In this document: piece after piece, positions 7,793 through 15,896 of the stretch
Layout: each line of letters starts with the position of its first letter
Numbering within the stretch: position 1 is the first letter of the stretch
From: Nymphaea colorata
Taxonomy: Eukaryota; Streptophyta; Magnoliopsida; Nymphaeales; Nymphaeaceae
Length of the DNA: 20,340 bases
Assembly: GCF_008831285.2 (NCBI RefSeq)
Contig: NW_022204622.1
Coordinates: forward strand, 32,501-52,840
Reading direction: 5' to 3'
Notes under the pieces: model-generated
Database searches by the model: none
The model's input: only the letters and a program-made list of their open reading frames with translations
Told to the model about the DNA's origin: nothing
Program-made: the position numbers and the translations under genes

Positions 7793-8806
7793 TGTATTGG
7801 ATCCTTTGTAAGATCATCTAAGAAATTGAATTTTGGCTCATTGCGAGTTTTGGCTCTCTCTCCTCTTCGAGGACTCCATCTCTTCGACCCCCTCTCTCTA
7901 CCCGAGTTAGGAGCGTCTCCACCCCTAGAATCCCCTTGCCCCCGTCGTCCGTGTTGACCTCGGCCTCAAGGAAGACAAACCAGGCGGATCCCTTCCCACC
8001 GGCGGTGATCCCTCCTCGTCCACGTTTGCCTCTACGAAGAAGATCAACAGCCCGAACATTGGTGCCTTCCCCTTGAACACGAAGGAGAAGAAAGGCTGAG
8101 TTCGGCACAAGAGAAGATCGAAGTCCCCAAGGCTTCGATTCGACGGCTTAACAAGGTTAGTACTCGGATCATTGAACTCTTCCATTCGGCTTGGAGTTGT
8201 TCGCTTCCGGAGCCTCACCCGCGACCTAGGCCCCTTGCTCGGCATACCCGAGTGACTGGTTTGAGGATCTACGGTGCCCCTCCCTTGGTGCACTCTCTTC
8301 CCCGCTTGGAATCGGTTTTCTATCCGTAGGAACCAACCCAAGCCACCCCTCACGGTTCACGACGGCTGCCTCAACAAAAAGATCACTTCCACCGTCGGCT
8401 CCAAATTGAAGTTGGCAAGAAATCCAGCGGCTTGAAGGACTCAAAATCACGGTTCAATATCGAGGTTTGGGCCTCTAAACCACTTCATTGGAATCGCCTC
8501 TTCGTGCTGATCAACATAGTCAAATTTGGGCAAATTCGGCCCGTGAGAAGATAGAAATCGCCTCGGCCGGAAATCTGGTCGGAGCTAAGACGCCGCTGCA
8601 ACTTCCGGCGTCAACCATTGTTCCCGGCGTGAAGGACAGTCCTGCCCCTCCGCCACCGAAGGCCCCTGCAGATTCGAGAAGGGCACCAGCGTCATTTGGA
8701 CGAGGAGCTAACCCTAGCCGCGGCGCGTGAAGAACCGCGTCTTCCTTGGCCGCCGGTCCCGATTTGGTAAGTCTCCCTACCGCGCATCCTGGCCCTCCGT
8801 TTCTAC

Positions 8807-9437
8807 ACGTGTCCCACATCTGTTAACCCGCGTCCTACCTTGTCCTAGTAGCTTGCCATCTGTCCTCACCAGCTAACCTAGTCCCCTCCGAGAATCCCTC
8901 TTGGATCACGAGCTCCCATCTCGCACTTGTCACCTCCGCCACCTTCCTTTTTGGCATATTTTCCCTTGCGTCAAACCCTAACGCCTCAGCCCTCCATCGC
9001 GCCACCTGTCCGCATCTCAGCCATCTCGCGCCCAGTCATCCGCCTACGTGTCTGCCACCTGCCCCACCAGGTCCCACTTGGAGCCTCGCCCAGTCCACGC
9101 GGCTGCCACCTCACCTAACTGCGTGCCACCTACACCCGAGTGTTTTGGCAAGTCCCTCGCCGCGCGCTCCCCCTTCCCGTTTTCTCGCCTACCTCCTCTA
9201 CCTTCATCTCAACCCTAATCCGCAGCTTATCTCCACCGTTCCTTGCCTCCACGTGTCACCCATCCACCGGAGAGAGAGACTCGAAGAATCTCGAGTGCCA
9301 CCTCCTTGATTGCCTAATCTCCTTAGCAATCAAGCTCGATCTCTTCCTACCTTCTAGGAAAGTGATCGCCACCTTCCTCTTACTCGCTAGCCTTTCCCCT
9401 AGCGAGCTACCCTTGACCGTTGATCTTGCCACGTGGC
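8807..9437 (+). promoter_or_regulatory. ABRE/G-box-like motif series in LTR of A
   Basis: Four ACGTGKC motifs occur at 8807, 9046, 9251 and 9431, all in the same orientation. Several sit in a loosely repeated word of the form CACGTGTCNNCATC. ACGTGKC is the consensus of the ABA-response element bound by plant bZIP factors. Element B has four at 13405, 13589, 13827 and 13919. Function is inferred. Confidence 0.45.
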
Positions 9438-9742
9438 AAGACCCGACGCACTCACTTGGCTAGACCGCCAAGACCGAGCCCACCTAGCTAGGTCAACCTC
9501 ACGCGTCATCCAACCTAGGAGTTCACTACCCACATTTGAACCGAACCCACTTGACCTTAGGACTTAGTCAGCCCTCTGACTTTCCATCTTAGCCCACTAG
9601 GTCAACCCTCCAGTTTGACCTAACCCTAGTCATCTCGAGCCTACCTCGAGATTGCCCGAACCCACTTCACCCGGACCCATCACTTGGTCCAGTAGTCAAC
9701 CTACCTTCTAGAACCCACTACCGCACTCGGTCTCTCTTGACC
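9413..9742 (+). promoter_or_regulatory. W-box-like motif cluster in 3' LTR of A
   Basis: This is the 3' LTR copy of the cluster at 293-622, with seven of the eight TTGACY/RGTCAA motifs kept. The one at 9566 reads AGTCAG instead of AGTCAA. Confidence 0.5.
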
Positions 9743-10882
9743 AACTTCCCCGAGCTTAGGCTCAGCCCTAGCCAAACCGCATTGGCCTACCATCGTAGTT
9801 AGAAACCCTAACATCCCTCCTAAACCTCATCTCCCCCTCGGCCTACCCCGACCTTAACCTCCCTTAACCAGACCGACACTACCCTTCTAGAGCCCAGTCG
9901 TTGCCGAGCCCAGCCAGCCTTAGTTAGGATTAGGCGTAGCTGTTCCGTCGGCCACCCTCGTGGTCGACTCTCTTCCGTCGGCACCCAGCCGACGCCCGTG
10001 GCCGAGCCACACCCGAAGGAAGGCAGGTAGGCGTTGCCGCTTCCGGCACTCGCCCCCCTCGTCACTCTGCCGAAGTACGTGTAGCAGCAGCAGCGGCATC
10101 GGCGCACTCCGACGCGCGCTTCCCGCCGTCCTTCCGTCTGCGCCGTCGGCACCCGTCACGCGGCCAGCGTCGGCCGAGCCATCTTGGCCAGCTCTCTCTC
10201 TACGCCAGCATCGTCGGCGTCCAGCGGCAGACAGGCCGTGCGCCTCCCGCCGGTCTCCGGCCCTTGCAGCAAGCTCCGAGGAGGCTCGCCTCAAGCGGAC
10301 TTCTTTGATCCGTAGCTGCAATATCCGAGGCACGGTCTTAGCCTCGGATCCCTCTCGGGACAGCCAAGGATTCGCCTTGGCCGGTATCATCTCCTTAACC
10401 CCCTTGTAGCTTCGGGTGGGAGTATTTGCTTTTGCATTAGGGACTCGTTAGTTTGCTTTTTGCTGTTTTAGCCCGGGCTTAGACCCATCGTCCGTCACGT
10501 GGTACCTCGGAGGCCGTAGGCCAAAGACACGACCACCGCGGGCCTAGCCGTCCTATTTGGGAAAGGGCGTGGTTTGTTCGTTAGTTGTGGTTTGTGTGTG
10601 AGTTGCGAGTGATTATTTGTATCGAACGCGCTTGTAAAGCCTCGCATCCGGGTTTAGTTTGATTGTAGTAGGATAAGCCTTAGTTAGGTGTTTTGGTAAA
10701 GGGTTAACCCGCACTTGTATTCCATTACCTTGGGATTTTTGTGCCGGGGTCCTGTCCGGCCGGGTAGGCCTTGTAATTAATTTGCTAGGATTTTTGGTTT
10801 TTAGATTACCTCAAGGAGACTAAGGAACTAGGACTCGTGCTTGGTTCGCGCTTTCTAGCCGCAACCAGGTGAGTGCCTAACA

Positions 10883-11088
10883 AAATGCGACCCTTCCAGA
10901 AGTCGGGGTGTGGTGCACGTATTAGCTCTAGCTTTACTACGGTTATCCGAGTAGCAAATACCATCAAACAAACTATAACTGATTTAATGAGCCATTCGCA
11001 GTTTCACAGTCTGAATTAGTTCATACTTACACATGCATGGCTTAATCTTTGAGACAAGCATATGACTACTGGCAGGATCAACCAGGTA
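10883..11088 (-). rRNA. 18S rRNA, 5'-terminal 206 nt (fragment)
   Basis: On the minus strand the sequence begins TACCTGGTTGATCCTGCCAG at 11088, the near-universal 5' end of eukaryotic 18S rRNA, and follows plant 18S through the GAATGGCTCATTAAATCAG region until it stops at the LTR of element A. It is therefore cut at about nt 206 and cannot be functional as it stands. Against the plant consensus as I recall it, there are differences towards its cut end: GTAGTAAAGCTAGAGC where GTAGTAATTCTAGAGC is usual, GTGCACCACACCCC in place of GTGCAACAAACCCC, and GGGTCGCATTT in place of GGGATGCATTT. These suggest a diverged or decaying rDNA copy, or a species difference. Confidence 0.95.
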
Positions 11089-11696
11089 GCAACACATCGA
11101 CAACGTCAGAGGCCCCGGCCACAAAAGAACCGATAGCTACCGACGGTCAATCATCGTTTCGTTTTCGACATCACTGCGGACGACGTTTTAGGAAGAACAA
11201 CATTAAAAAACTGCCCACCGGCGCCCGAAACATACTGAGAATCCATAAAGCCGACGTAACGACAGAAATAACCAACGATCAGCACAAAAGATGAGAGGCC
11301 AAAAGCCGCACGCCCAAGCCCTCCGCACACCATGCGGATGGGCTGCGTTAATGTCCTTAACAAGACGGCGTTCCACCAAAGCGGCAGCAATACAGAGACC
11401 AAACGTAGGGGCAAAACAAACTTAGCGTCAACCACACCAATATAACAAGCACATCACCCAAACGGTTCATGGCAAACCAAAACAGCCATGACGCCGATGG
11501 GAGATGCAGCCAACGCCACTCATGCGCCAAGACATCAGGCGCTTCCCAACGGCCGCCTTCACGCCGGCATAGCCATGCGGACAAGCGGAACTTGGGAGGC
11601 GCAAAATGTTGAAACGCGAGATAGATTCTCGATCAAACCGAACCGTCGTGGAACAACCGATAAAAACAAGCAAGAAGCAAACAGCAAAGGCAACGG
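11089..11696 (-). other. 5' external transcribed spacer of rDNA (partial)
   Basis: This directly adjoins the 5' end of 18S on its upstream side, where the 5' ETS lies in a 35S rDNA unit. On the minus strand it is T- and G-rich without clear repeats, as plant ETS often is. The far end is set by the start of similarity to the LTR of element A; the exact junction is uncertain by a few bases. Short open frames on both strands here show no family features. The call rests on position rather than on recognised sequence. Confidence 0.75.
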
Positions 11697-11697
11697 G

Positions 11698-11958
11698 GAT
11701 ACAGACCAATTTCCAGGTCCCGTGCAGATAGAGGCAGAGCAGGCCGAACCCAGTCGGCGTAAGAGGAAGGCGTCAGAGATTTGGGCGCGTTCTCTTCAGC
11801 TCGCGCAGGTAAGTCCCAAGGAGAAGGATTCTGCACCAGCGTCAATTGCAGTGGGAGGAGCGGGAGGAGCAGCTGAAGCCAAGACGGTGCTTGAACTGGG
11901 TACGTCTCAGGGTGATTGTGATTATAGAGTGGGTCTCACTAAGCTAGTCGAGTCTTAA
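11698..11958 (+). pseudogene. LTR-encoded C-terminal tail of Gag-Pol (5' LTR copy, element B, not expected to be translated)
   Basis: In frame, about 86 residues match the LTR-encoded tail of element A: A-E-Q-x-E-P-S, R-R-K-R-K-A-S-E-I-W-A-R-S-L-Q and a V-G-G-A-G-G-A-A motif, with a stop at 11956-11958. Many codon differences from A are synonymous (for example in the ASE-WARSLQ part), which points to selection on the protein. In a 5' LTR this tail has no start codon and is separated from pol; only the 3' LTR copy would be read as the end of the polyprotein. The open frame runs left into antisense ETS by chance. Confidence 0.8.
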
Positions 11959-12019
11959 CCAAGTGAGTCCGGTCTTATGTCCCTTGAGGCTAGCCAAAGA
12001 CCAAGGTCTTAGGCAAATG

Positions 12020-12041
12020 GCTCGGTCAAACTAGACCGAGC
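12020..12041 (+). other. Hairpin 1, LTR of element B
   Basis: GCTCGGTC pairs with GACCGAGC around a 6-nt loop. It is the counterpart of 7508-7530 in element A. Confidence 0.5.
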
Positions 12042-12061
12042 TCTTGATCTAACCAACCGAA

Positions 12062-12081
12062 GTGAGGGCGGGTCCCCTCAC
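12062..12081 (+). other. Hairpin 2, LTR of element B
   Basis: GTGAGGG pairs with CCCTCAC around a 6-nt loop. It is the counterpart of 7549-7568 in element A, with the arms kept and the loop changed. Confidence 0.5.
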
Positions 12082-12306
12082 GAGGTCCCCACCCTGGGCT
12101 CACAAGGCTCAGGGGTTTAACCTTTTTGTTTACGAGTTGGGCATTAGGCCCGAGTCTAGTTTAAATGTTTTTTGTTAAGTAAATAGGTTTACTTCCATTG
12201 GGTTTTGAAATAAGGACCTAGCCAAGCGGGTTGTGCTTGGCAATGTGGATTTGGATTGTGGGTAGAGAACGAGATCTGGATTGTAGACTCGTTCAATTAG
12301 GACATG

Positions 12307-12313
12307 TATATAT
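12307..12313 (+). promoter_or_regulatory. Candidate TATA box in LTR of B
   Basis: TATATAT sits in a 19-bp stretch almost identical to that around 7786 in element A, about 610 bp from the LTR start in both. The shared spacing and context support a core promoter. Confidence 0.5.
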
Positions 12314-13404
12314 TGTTTTGGATCTTATTGTTTGTATCGAATTTTGGACTAAGGAAAGCATTTTGCTAAGTTGTATTCTCTCTCCTCCTCGTGAGGCTGT
12401 CTCTCTCTCCCTCGGTCTAGAGGCGAGTTCTTCATCTTCTTCGTCAGCCATCGAGTTTCACATGGTGAAATCTGCGGTGCCTCTCATCCCCTTGCGTCCC
12501 CTTGGCCTGTGACGCTTCCTAATTCCAGCAAAGCTTCGGGCATCGGAGATATTCCGGTGGTGAACTCAAAGCACGACGGCTTGCGGCAGATTCCTCCCTA
12601 CCGGCGGCAATCCCTCCCTCGTCCACGGCTGATTCCCCTTTCGAACTGCAATTCCAGCAAGGTTGGTACCTTCTTCTCGACCCCGGTGAAGTTGAGAGGC
12701 TGCCCTTGCAACAGGGAAGGCTGAATTCGTTTGAGAATCCAGCAGCGACGGCTAAGAAATTACTTCTAGTTCTCGGCTTTCTTCTTGATTTTCGTAAAAT
12801 TAATCTAGGACAGAAGTTGCTTAAGAGCGAGGCTTTCTTCTCGGCAAACTCGTGAGGAAGGTCTGTGCTAAATAGCAAGTTCTGCTTTATATTATCCTAC
12901 GATCTTCTTGAAGAAAGTTCTTGAAACTTTGGGTTAATTCAGCCATAAAACGAAGAACGCGAGCGGTGGAAGTAGTCGAGTTTTAGCAAAGTAAAACTCG
13001 GTTTCTGTCCTCCCTCTTGTCCTTCGGTCCAGCAGGCTAAAACGTCCTGCTCTTCAAGATCTAACTGGTGGACTATCAATCGTACGAGTTCATTGTAATC
13101 GTCCAATCAAGTGCTCCAACATAGCCAAGTTTGGGTGAAATCGCTCGGTTGGATAGTGAGTTTGCGTCCTTGCCGGAATTCTGCTGTCTTCCGGCGTGAC
13201 CTGCAACTTCCGGCGCCATCTCAAGACTCCGGCATCTTAGGACAACCCTGCCCTTGTGCGAGCCGAAGTCTGCATGAAGCTTGAAGGGGCGTTCTGGTCT
13301 TTGGTGAGATTGAACTCAAACCAGGCCGGTCTTCCTCTCTCGGCGCGAGTCTACGTGCAGTCAACTCGGACCAGGTAAGTCCAATCCTCACCGTCCTCCT
13401 GTAC

Positions 13405-13925
13405 ACGTGTCAGCCATCCAGTTATCACCCCCAGCTCGTGTCCCACCTGGCCCATCATGCCCCTTACCCGAAACTTAGTTATTTTCCACGTTCCTTAGCT
13501 TTAGGACCACTAGACGCCACCTCGCCATCTTCCATTTTGGCTAAGTGTCCTCCTCCTCTCGCAAGCAATATCAGCCACACATCTGGCCACGTGGCAGCAT
13601 CTCCTTGGCCAAGAATAGGTCTCCCCTCCAGCTCGCTAGTCCCTTTTTCACCAAGCTCTCGTAGTTCGCCACCTCACCCCACGCGAGTCCCCCTTTGGCG
13701 CGCCACTTCCTCATTTCGAGCCCCTTTTCCCAAATTGTAGCGCAAGTCACTTAAGACCCACACGTACCCTCAATCACGTCCTCATTCATTCCCCAACTGC
13801 AGTTAATCTTTGCTGTTGATCCATCCACGTGTCTGCATCTCCCTTAGCCACGAGTTCCTCCAAGCCAAGTCGCCCCACTTCCCCTAACCGTCTTCAATCG
13901 TGGCCCTTGATTTTGGCAACGTGTC
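13405..13925 (+). promoter_or_regulatory. ABRE/G-box-like motif series in LTR of B
   Basis: ACGTGKC occurs at 13405, 13589, 13827 and 13919, all in the plus orientation. Several copies are followed by a CATC word (e.g. GTGTCACCATCTCC, GTGTCTGCATCTCC), as in element A, suggesting an old, degenerate dispersed repeat. Confidence 0.45.
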
Positions 13926-14008
13926 ACCATCTCCTTGCTCGAGAGACCTACTCGAGTCACTTAGTCTTTTTAGTCTTAGGAAACCCTCTTAGCTCGAGCT
14001 TAGTCCTA

Positions 14009-14398
14009 AGTCAATTTGACTTAGCCCCTAACCCGACTTAGGTGTCTTAGTCAAACCTAACCCAGTTTGACCTTGACCGAATCCAGTCACCTAGTTGTCT
14101 TCTTCTTATTTGACTTGAGCTCTTTAGTCCTAACCTCTTTCCAGCCTTAGATACTCGGTCAACCCGAGCCCAGCTAGAACCAACCTAGTTGACTCGAGCC
14201 TAGCTCGAGTGACCCAGCTAACCAATCCCTAACCGAGGTTAGCCCTTGCCTAAGCCCCTCGTCCGAGCTCACCTTAACCTCACTTTCTCTAGTTCACCCT
14301 CTCGGTTTGACCCCCCTCTTAGCTAGGATAACCTCCCTTGTTAACCCAAGCCCCTTTTGACCCTCGGCCTACCCAGCCCGAGCCCTCTTAACTTGACT
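14009..14398 (+). promoter_or_regulatory. W-box-like motif cluster in LTR of B
   Basis: Eleven TTGACY/RGTCAA hexamers start at 14009, 14016, 14049, 14067, 14073, 14110, 14157, 14189, 14307, 14357 and 14393. About 0.4 would be expected by chance at equal base frequencies. The position after the ABRE-like series and before the CpG-rich block is the same as in element A. Confidence 0.55.
14192..14210 (+). other. CTCGAG hairpin with covarying base pair
   Basis: ACTCGAG pairs with CTCGAGT around the loop CCTAG. Element A has TCTCGAG and CTCGAGA around CCTAC at 513-531, as part of a 9-bp stem at 511-533. The outermost pair of this 7-bp core is A-T here and T-A in A, so both sides changed together. 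Confidence 0.4.
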
Positions 14399-15675
14399 GA
14401 CCTACCCTTAGAGCCCCGCCAGTTCCAGCCCAGCCCAGCCGTAGCTAGGGACTAGGTTCAGTCGGCGACGCTAGCGCACCGCTAGCAGTCCTCGGCCAGC
14501 ACCTCGGCCGCGTCCCGTCGTCGGATTTACTACCGGCGTCCGTGGCTGAGCCATTCGGAGAATAGGCAGGTAGGCACTGCCGAACTCGGCTTTCGCCCCC
14601 CTCGTCCTGTCCGCGGCTTCTGTCCAGCCTAGCGGCGACAGTCGGTCGCCCTCTCCTCTCGGCTCCAGGCAGCAGGTGGCTGCCTAGTCGGCCTTCCCTC
14701 GCCGACCCGTCTTCAGTCGGCAGGCGGCACTCGTCAGCACATCGGCGACGTCCAGTCGCTGCTCCGCCGGTGCCCAAGGTGATAACCACTCGCCTTTGTT
14801 CCTGTCGCCGCCTCCGCAGTTCTGCTCTCGGCTAACCGACTCCTTCCGCCAGCCAACGCCGCACGTAACTCGCTGTCCTCTCGGCCACTCGTCAACAGGC
14901 AGCCCGATAGCAGGTCCGCGCCATTCTCGGCCGCGCGTCCACCGGCCATTCCCGACAGTAGGCGGCTGTCGCTGCTTCCCCGCGCTTCCGTCTCCTCTCA
15001 GCAGCAGACTGCTGCTCCAGCCGGCGTCTGCCAATCCGTCCGACAGCAGGAGGCTGTCCAGGCCGCGCGCTCCACGCCGGCCCGTTGCTGCATTGCCCGG
15101 GGGTTGGTCTTCACCCCGCGGTTGTTCCGGCTCAGCCAAGGCTAGCTCTTGGCCGGTAACACCTTAGCCCACTTGTAGATTCCGGGGAGGGTGTTTTGCT
15201 TTCTGTTTTAGGATTCCATTTAGTTTGTTTTAGTTATTGTTTTAGCCCAAGGCTTCGGCCTAGCTCCCTGCCGTGGTACCTCAAGGGCCAGCTGCCCGAG
15301 ACACGACCACAAGGAGCCGACCGTACCCATTTGCTTATTGCTGGGCGTGGTTTGTTCGCTAGTAGTATAATTTGGTGAATGGTTTGTTCTTGAGTGAGAA
15401 GAGTGAATTCTTGTATCGCTTACGATTGTAAAGCCGTGTCACCTATTGTAGTGTTGCCTTAGGTCTGCCCGTAGTTAGGAATTGGGAATTAAGGGTTTTC
15501 CGCACCTGAGTCTCCCGTCCTAAGGGTTTTTGCGCCGGGGTCTGTCCGGCCGGGTAGAAGTGTTGTAATTATTTGTCTTAGGATTTTCGGTTTTTGAGTA
15601 GCACTCAAGAGACCTGGGAAGGTAGGTCGCTCTTGGTTAGGAAATTCAAGTTCTAGCAGGAGTGGGCCTAACAAT

Positions 15676-15688
15676 TGGTATCAGAGCC
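15676..15688 (+). other. Primer binding site of element B (initiator-Met tRNA type)
   Basis: TGGTATCAGAGCC matches the complement of the plant initiator-Met tRNA 3' end over 13 nt, two bases after the LTR end. This fixes the right end of the LTR. Confidence 0.95.
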
Positions 15689-15896
15689 GTCTTGAGGCTG
15701 TTATGGAAGTTCAAGCACTCGTTCCAAGAAGATTCGGCTTCAGCAGATCAGTCCAAGCGGAGAGTGTTTGAAGATTAGTTTCGGCAGTGTGATTTCCCTG
15801 TGCATTAGTTTAGGAATTTTTCTTTGTCGTTGGCTCCAAATAGCCAAATTCCTTGGTTTGTGCGTGTTTTCACTGGGTGCCTAACTCACGAATTCT
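15689..15896 (+). other. Untranslated leader of element B
   Basis: A 208-bp T-rich stretch between PBS and gag, without open frames of note. It lacks the GC-rich insert seen in the leader of element A. Confidence 0.75.

Larger units (their letters stand above)
8767..10440 (+). other. Candidate intron in LTR of A (leader intron in the 5' LTR copy)
   Basis: A donor-like TTTG/GTAAGT at 8767 aligns with CAG/GTAAGT at 13375 in B, both followed by a TACACGTGTC word. An acceptor-like T-rich stretch ending TTTGCATTAG at 10440 (1320 in the 5' LTR), and a second ending TGTTTTAG at 10471 (1351), align with TTTTAG at 15211 and 15245 in B. Its length would be about 1.67 kb. The interior is C/T-rich then CpG-rich, which is unusual for a plant intron, so this remains a hypothesis. 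Confidence 0.35.
1..10882 (+). mobile_element. Element A: Ty3/gypsy chromovirus-type LTR retrotransposon, 5' end cut by window edge
   Basis: Positions 1-1773 repeat at 9121-10882 and flank one gag-pol frame. PBS, polypurine tract and LTR ends (TGTTA at 7180, TAACA at 10882 and 1773) fall where expected. The domain order protease-RT-RNase H-integrase, plus a GPY module and a chromodomain-like C-terminus, marks a Ty3/gypsy chromovirus. The chromodomain and zinc-knuckle style recall Reina-like elements, but LTRs of 3.7 kb are long for that lineage, so the sublineage is left open. The missing left part of the 5' LTR should be about 1941 bp. The element lies against 18S rDNA on its right side. Confidence 0.95.
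7180..10882 (+). repeat. 3' LTR of element A, complete (3703 bp)
   Basis: Starts TGTTACGG right after the polypurine tract and ends CCTAACA at 10882, giving a TGTTA/TAACA terminal inverted repeat. Its right part is nearly identical to 1-1773. Contents in order: the C-terminal ~101 codons of gag-pol (to 7486), two hairpins, a TATA motif (7786), a candidate splice donor (8767), ABRE-like motifs (8807, 9046, 9251, 9431), a W-box cluster (9413-9742), a CpG-rich block (~9910-10380) and candidate acceptors ending at 10440 and 10471. The stretch 7487-8766 holds no gene I can recognise. The sequence after the LTR is 18S rDNA. Confidence 0.93.
13375..15211 (+). other. Candidate leader intron in LTR of B
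   Basis: CAG/GTAAGT at 13375 is a near-ideal donor. TTTTGCTTTCTGTTTTAG ending at 15211 is a strong acceptor, with another ending at 15245. Both ends align with sites in element A. Length would be about 1.84 kb. It contains the ABRE-like, W-box-like and CpG-rich blocks. It is supported only by motif quality and conservation between the two families. Confidence 0.4.
11697..15673 (+). repeat. 5' LTR of element B (about 3977 bp)
   Basis: The right end is firm: GCCTAACA at 15673, then AT and the PBS. The left end is placed by alignment to the LTR start of A: TGTTACGGACC in A corresponds to GGATACAGACC here, so the first bases are either mutated or lost at the junction with rDNA. It carries a translated-type tail (to 11958), two hairpins, a TATA motif, candidate splice sites, ABRE-like and W-box-like clusters, a CpG-rich block (~14450-15130) and a U5 hairpin (15534-15550). 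No gene of its own is recognised between 11959 and 15673. Confidence 0.88.

Noticed and set aside
7487-9120. 3' untranslated region of internal sequence before a shorter 3' LTR
   Set aside because: The polypurine tract and TGTTA at 7180, matching TAACA at the other end, place all of this in the LTR; the left 5' LTR simply lies outside the window.
11488-11958. A single 156-codon gene across the ETS-LTR junction
   Set aside because: The left part is antisense rDNA spacer; only the right part (from about 11698) matches the retrotransposon tail, so the fusion is accidental.
11697-15673. Tandem elements sharing one LTR, with the coding tail at 11698-11958 as the end of a truncated upstream element
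   Set aside because: In element A the same tail lies inside the LTR, after the polypurine tract, so the tail belongs to the LTR of B and no extra element is needed.
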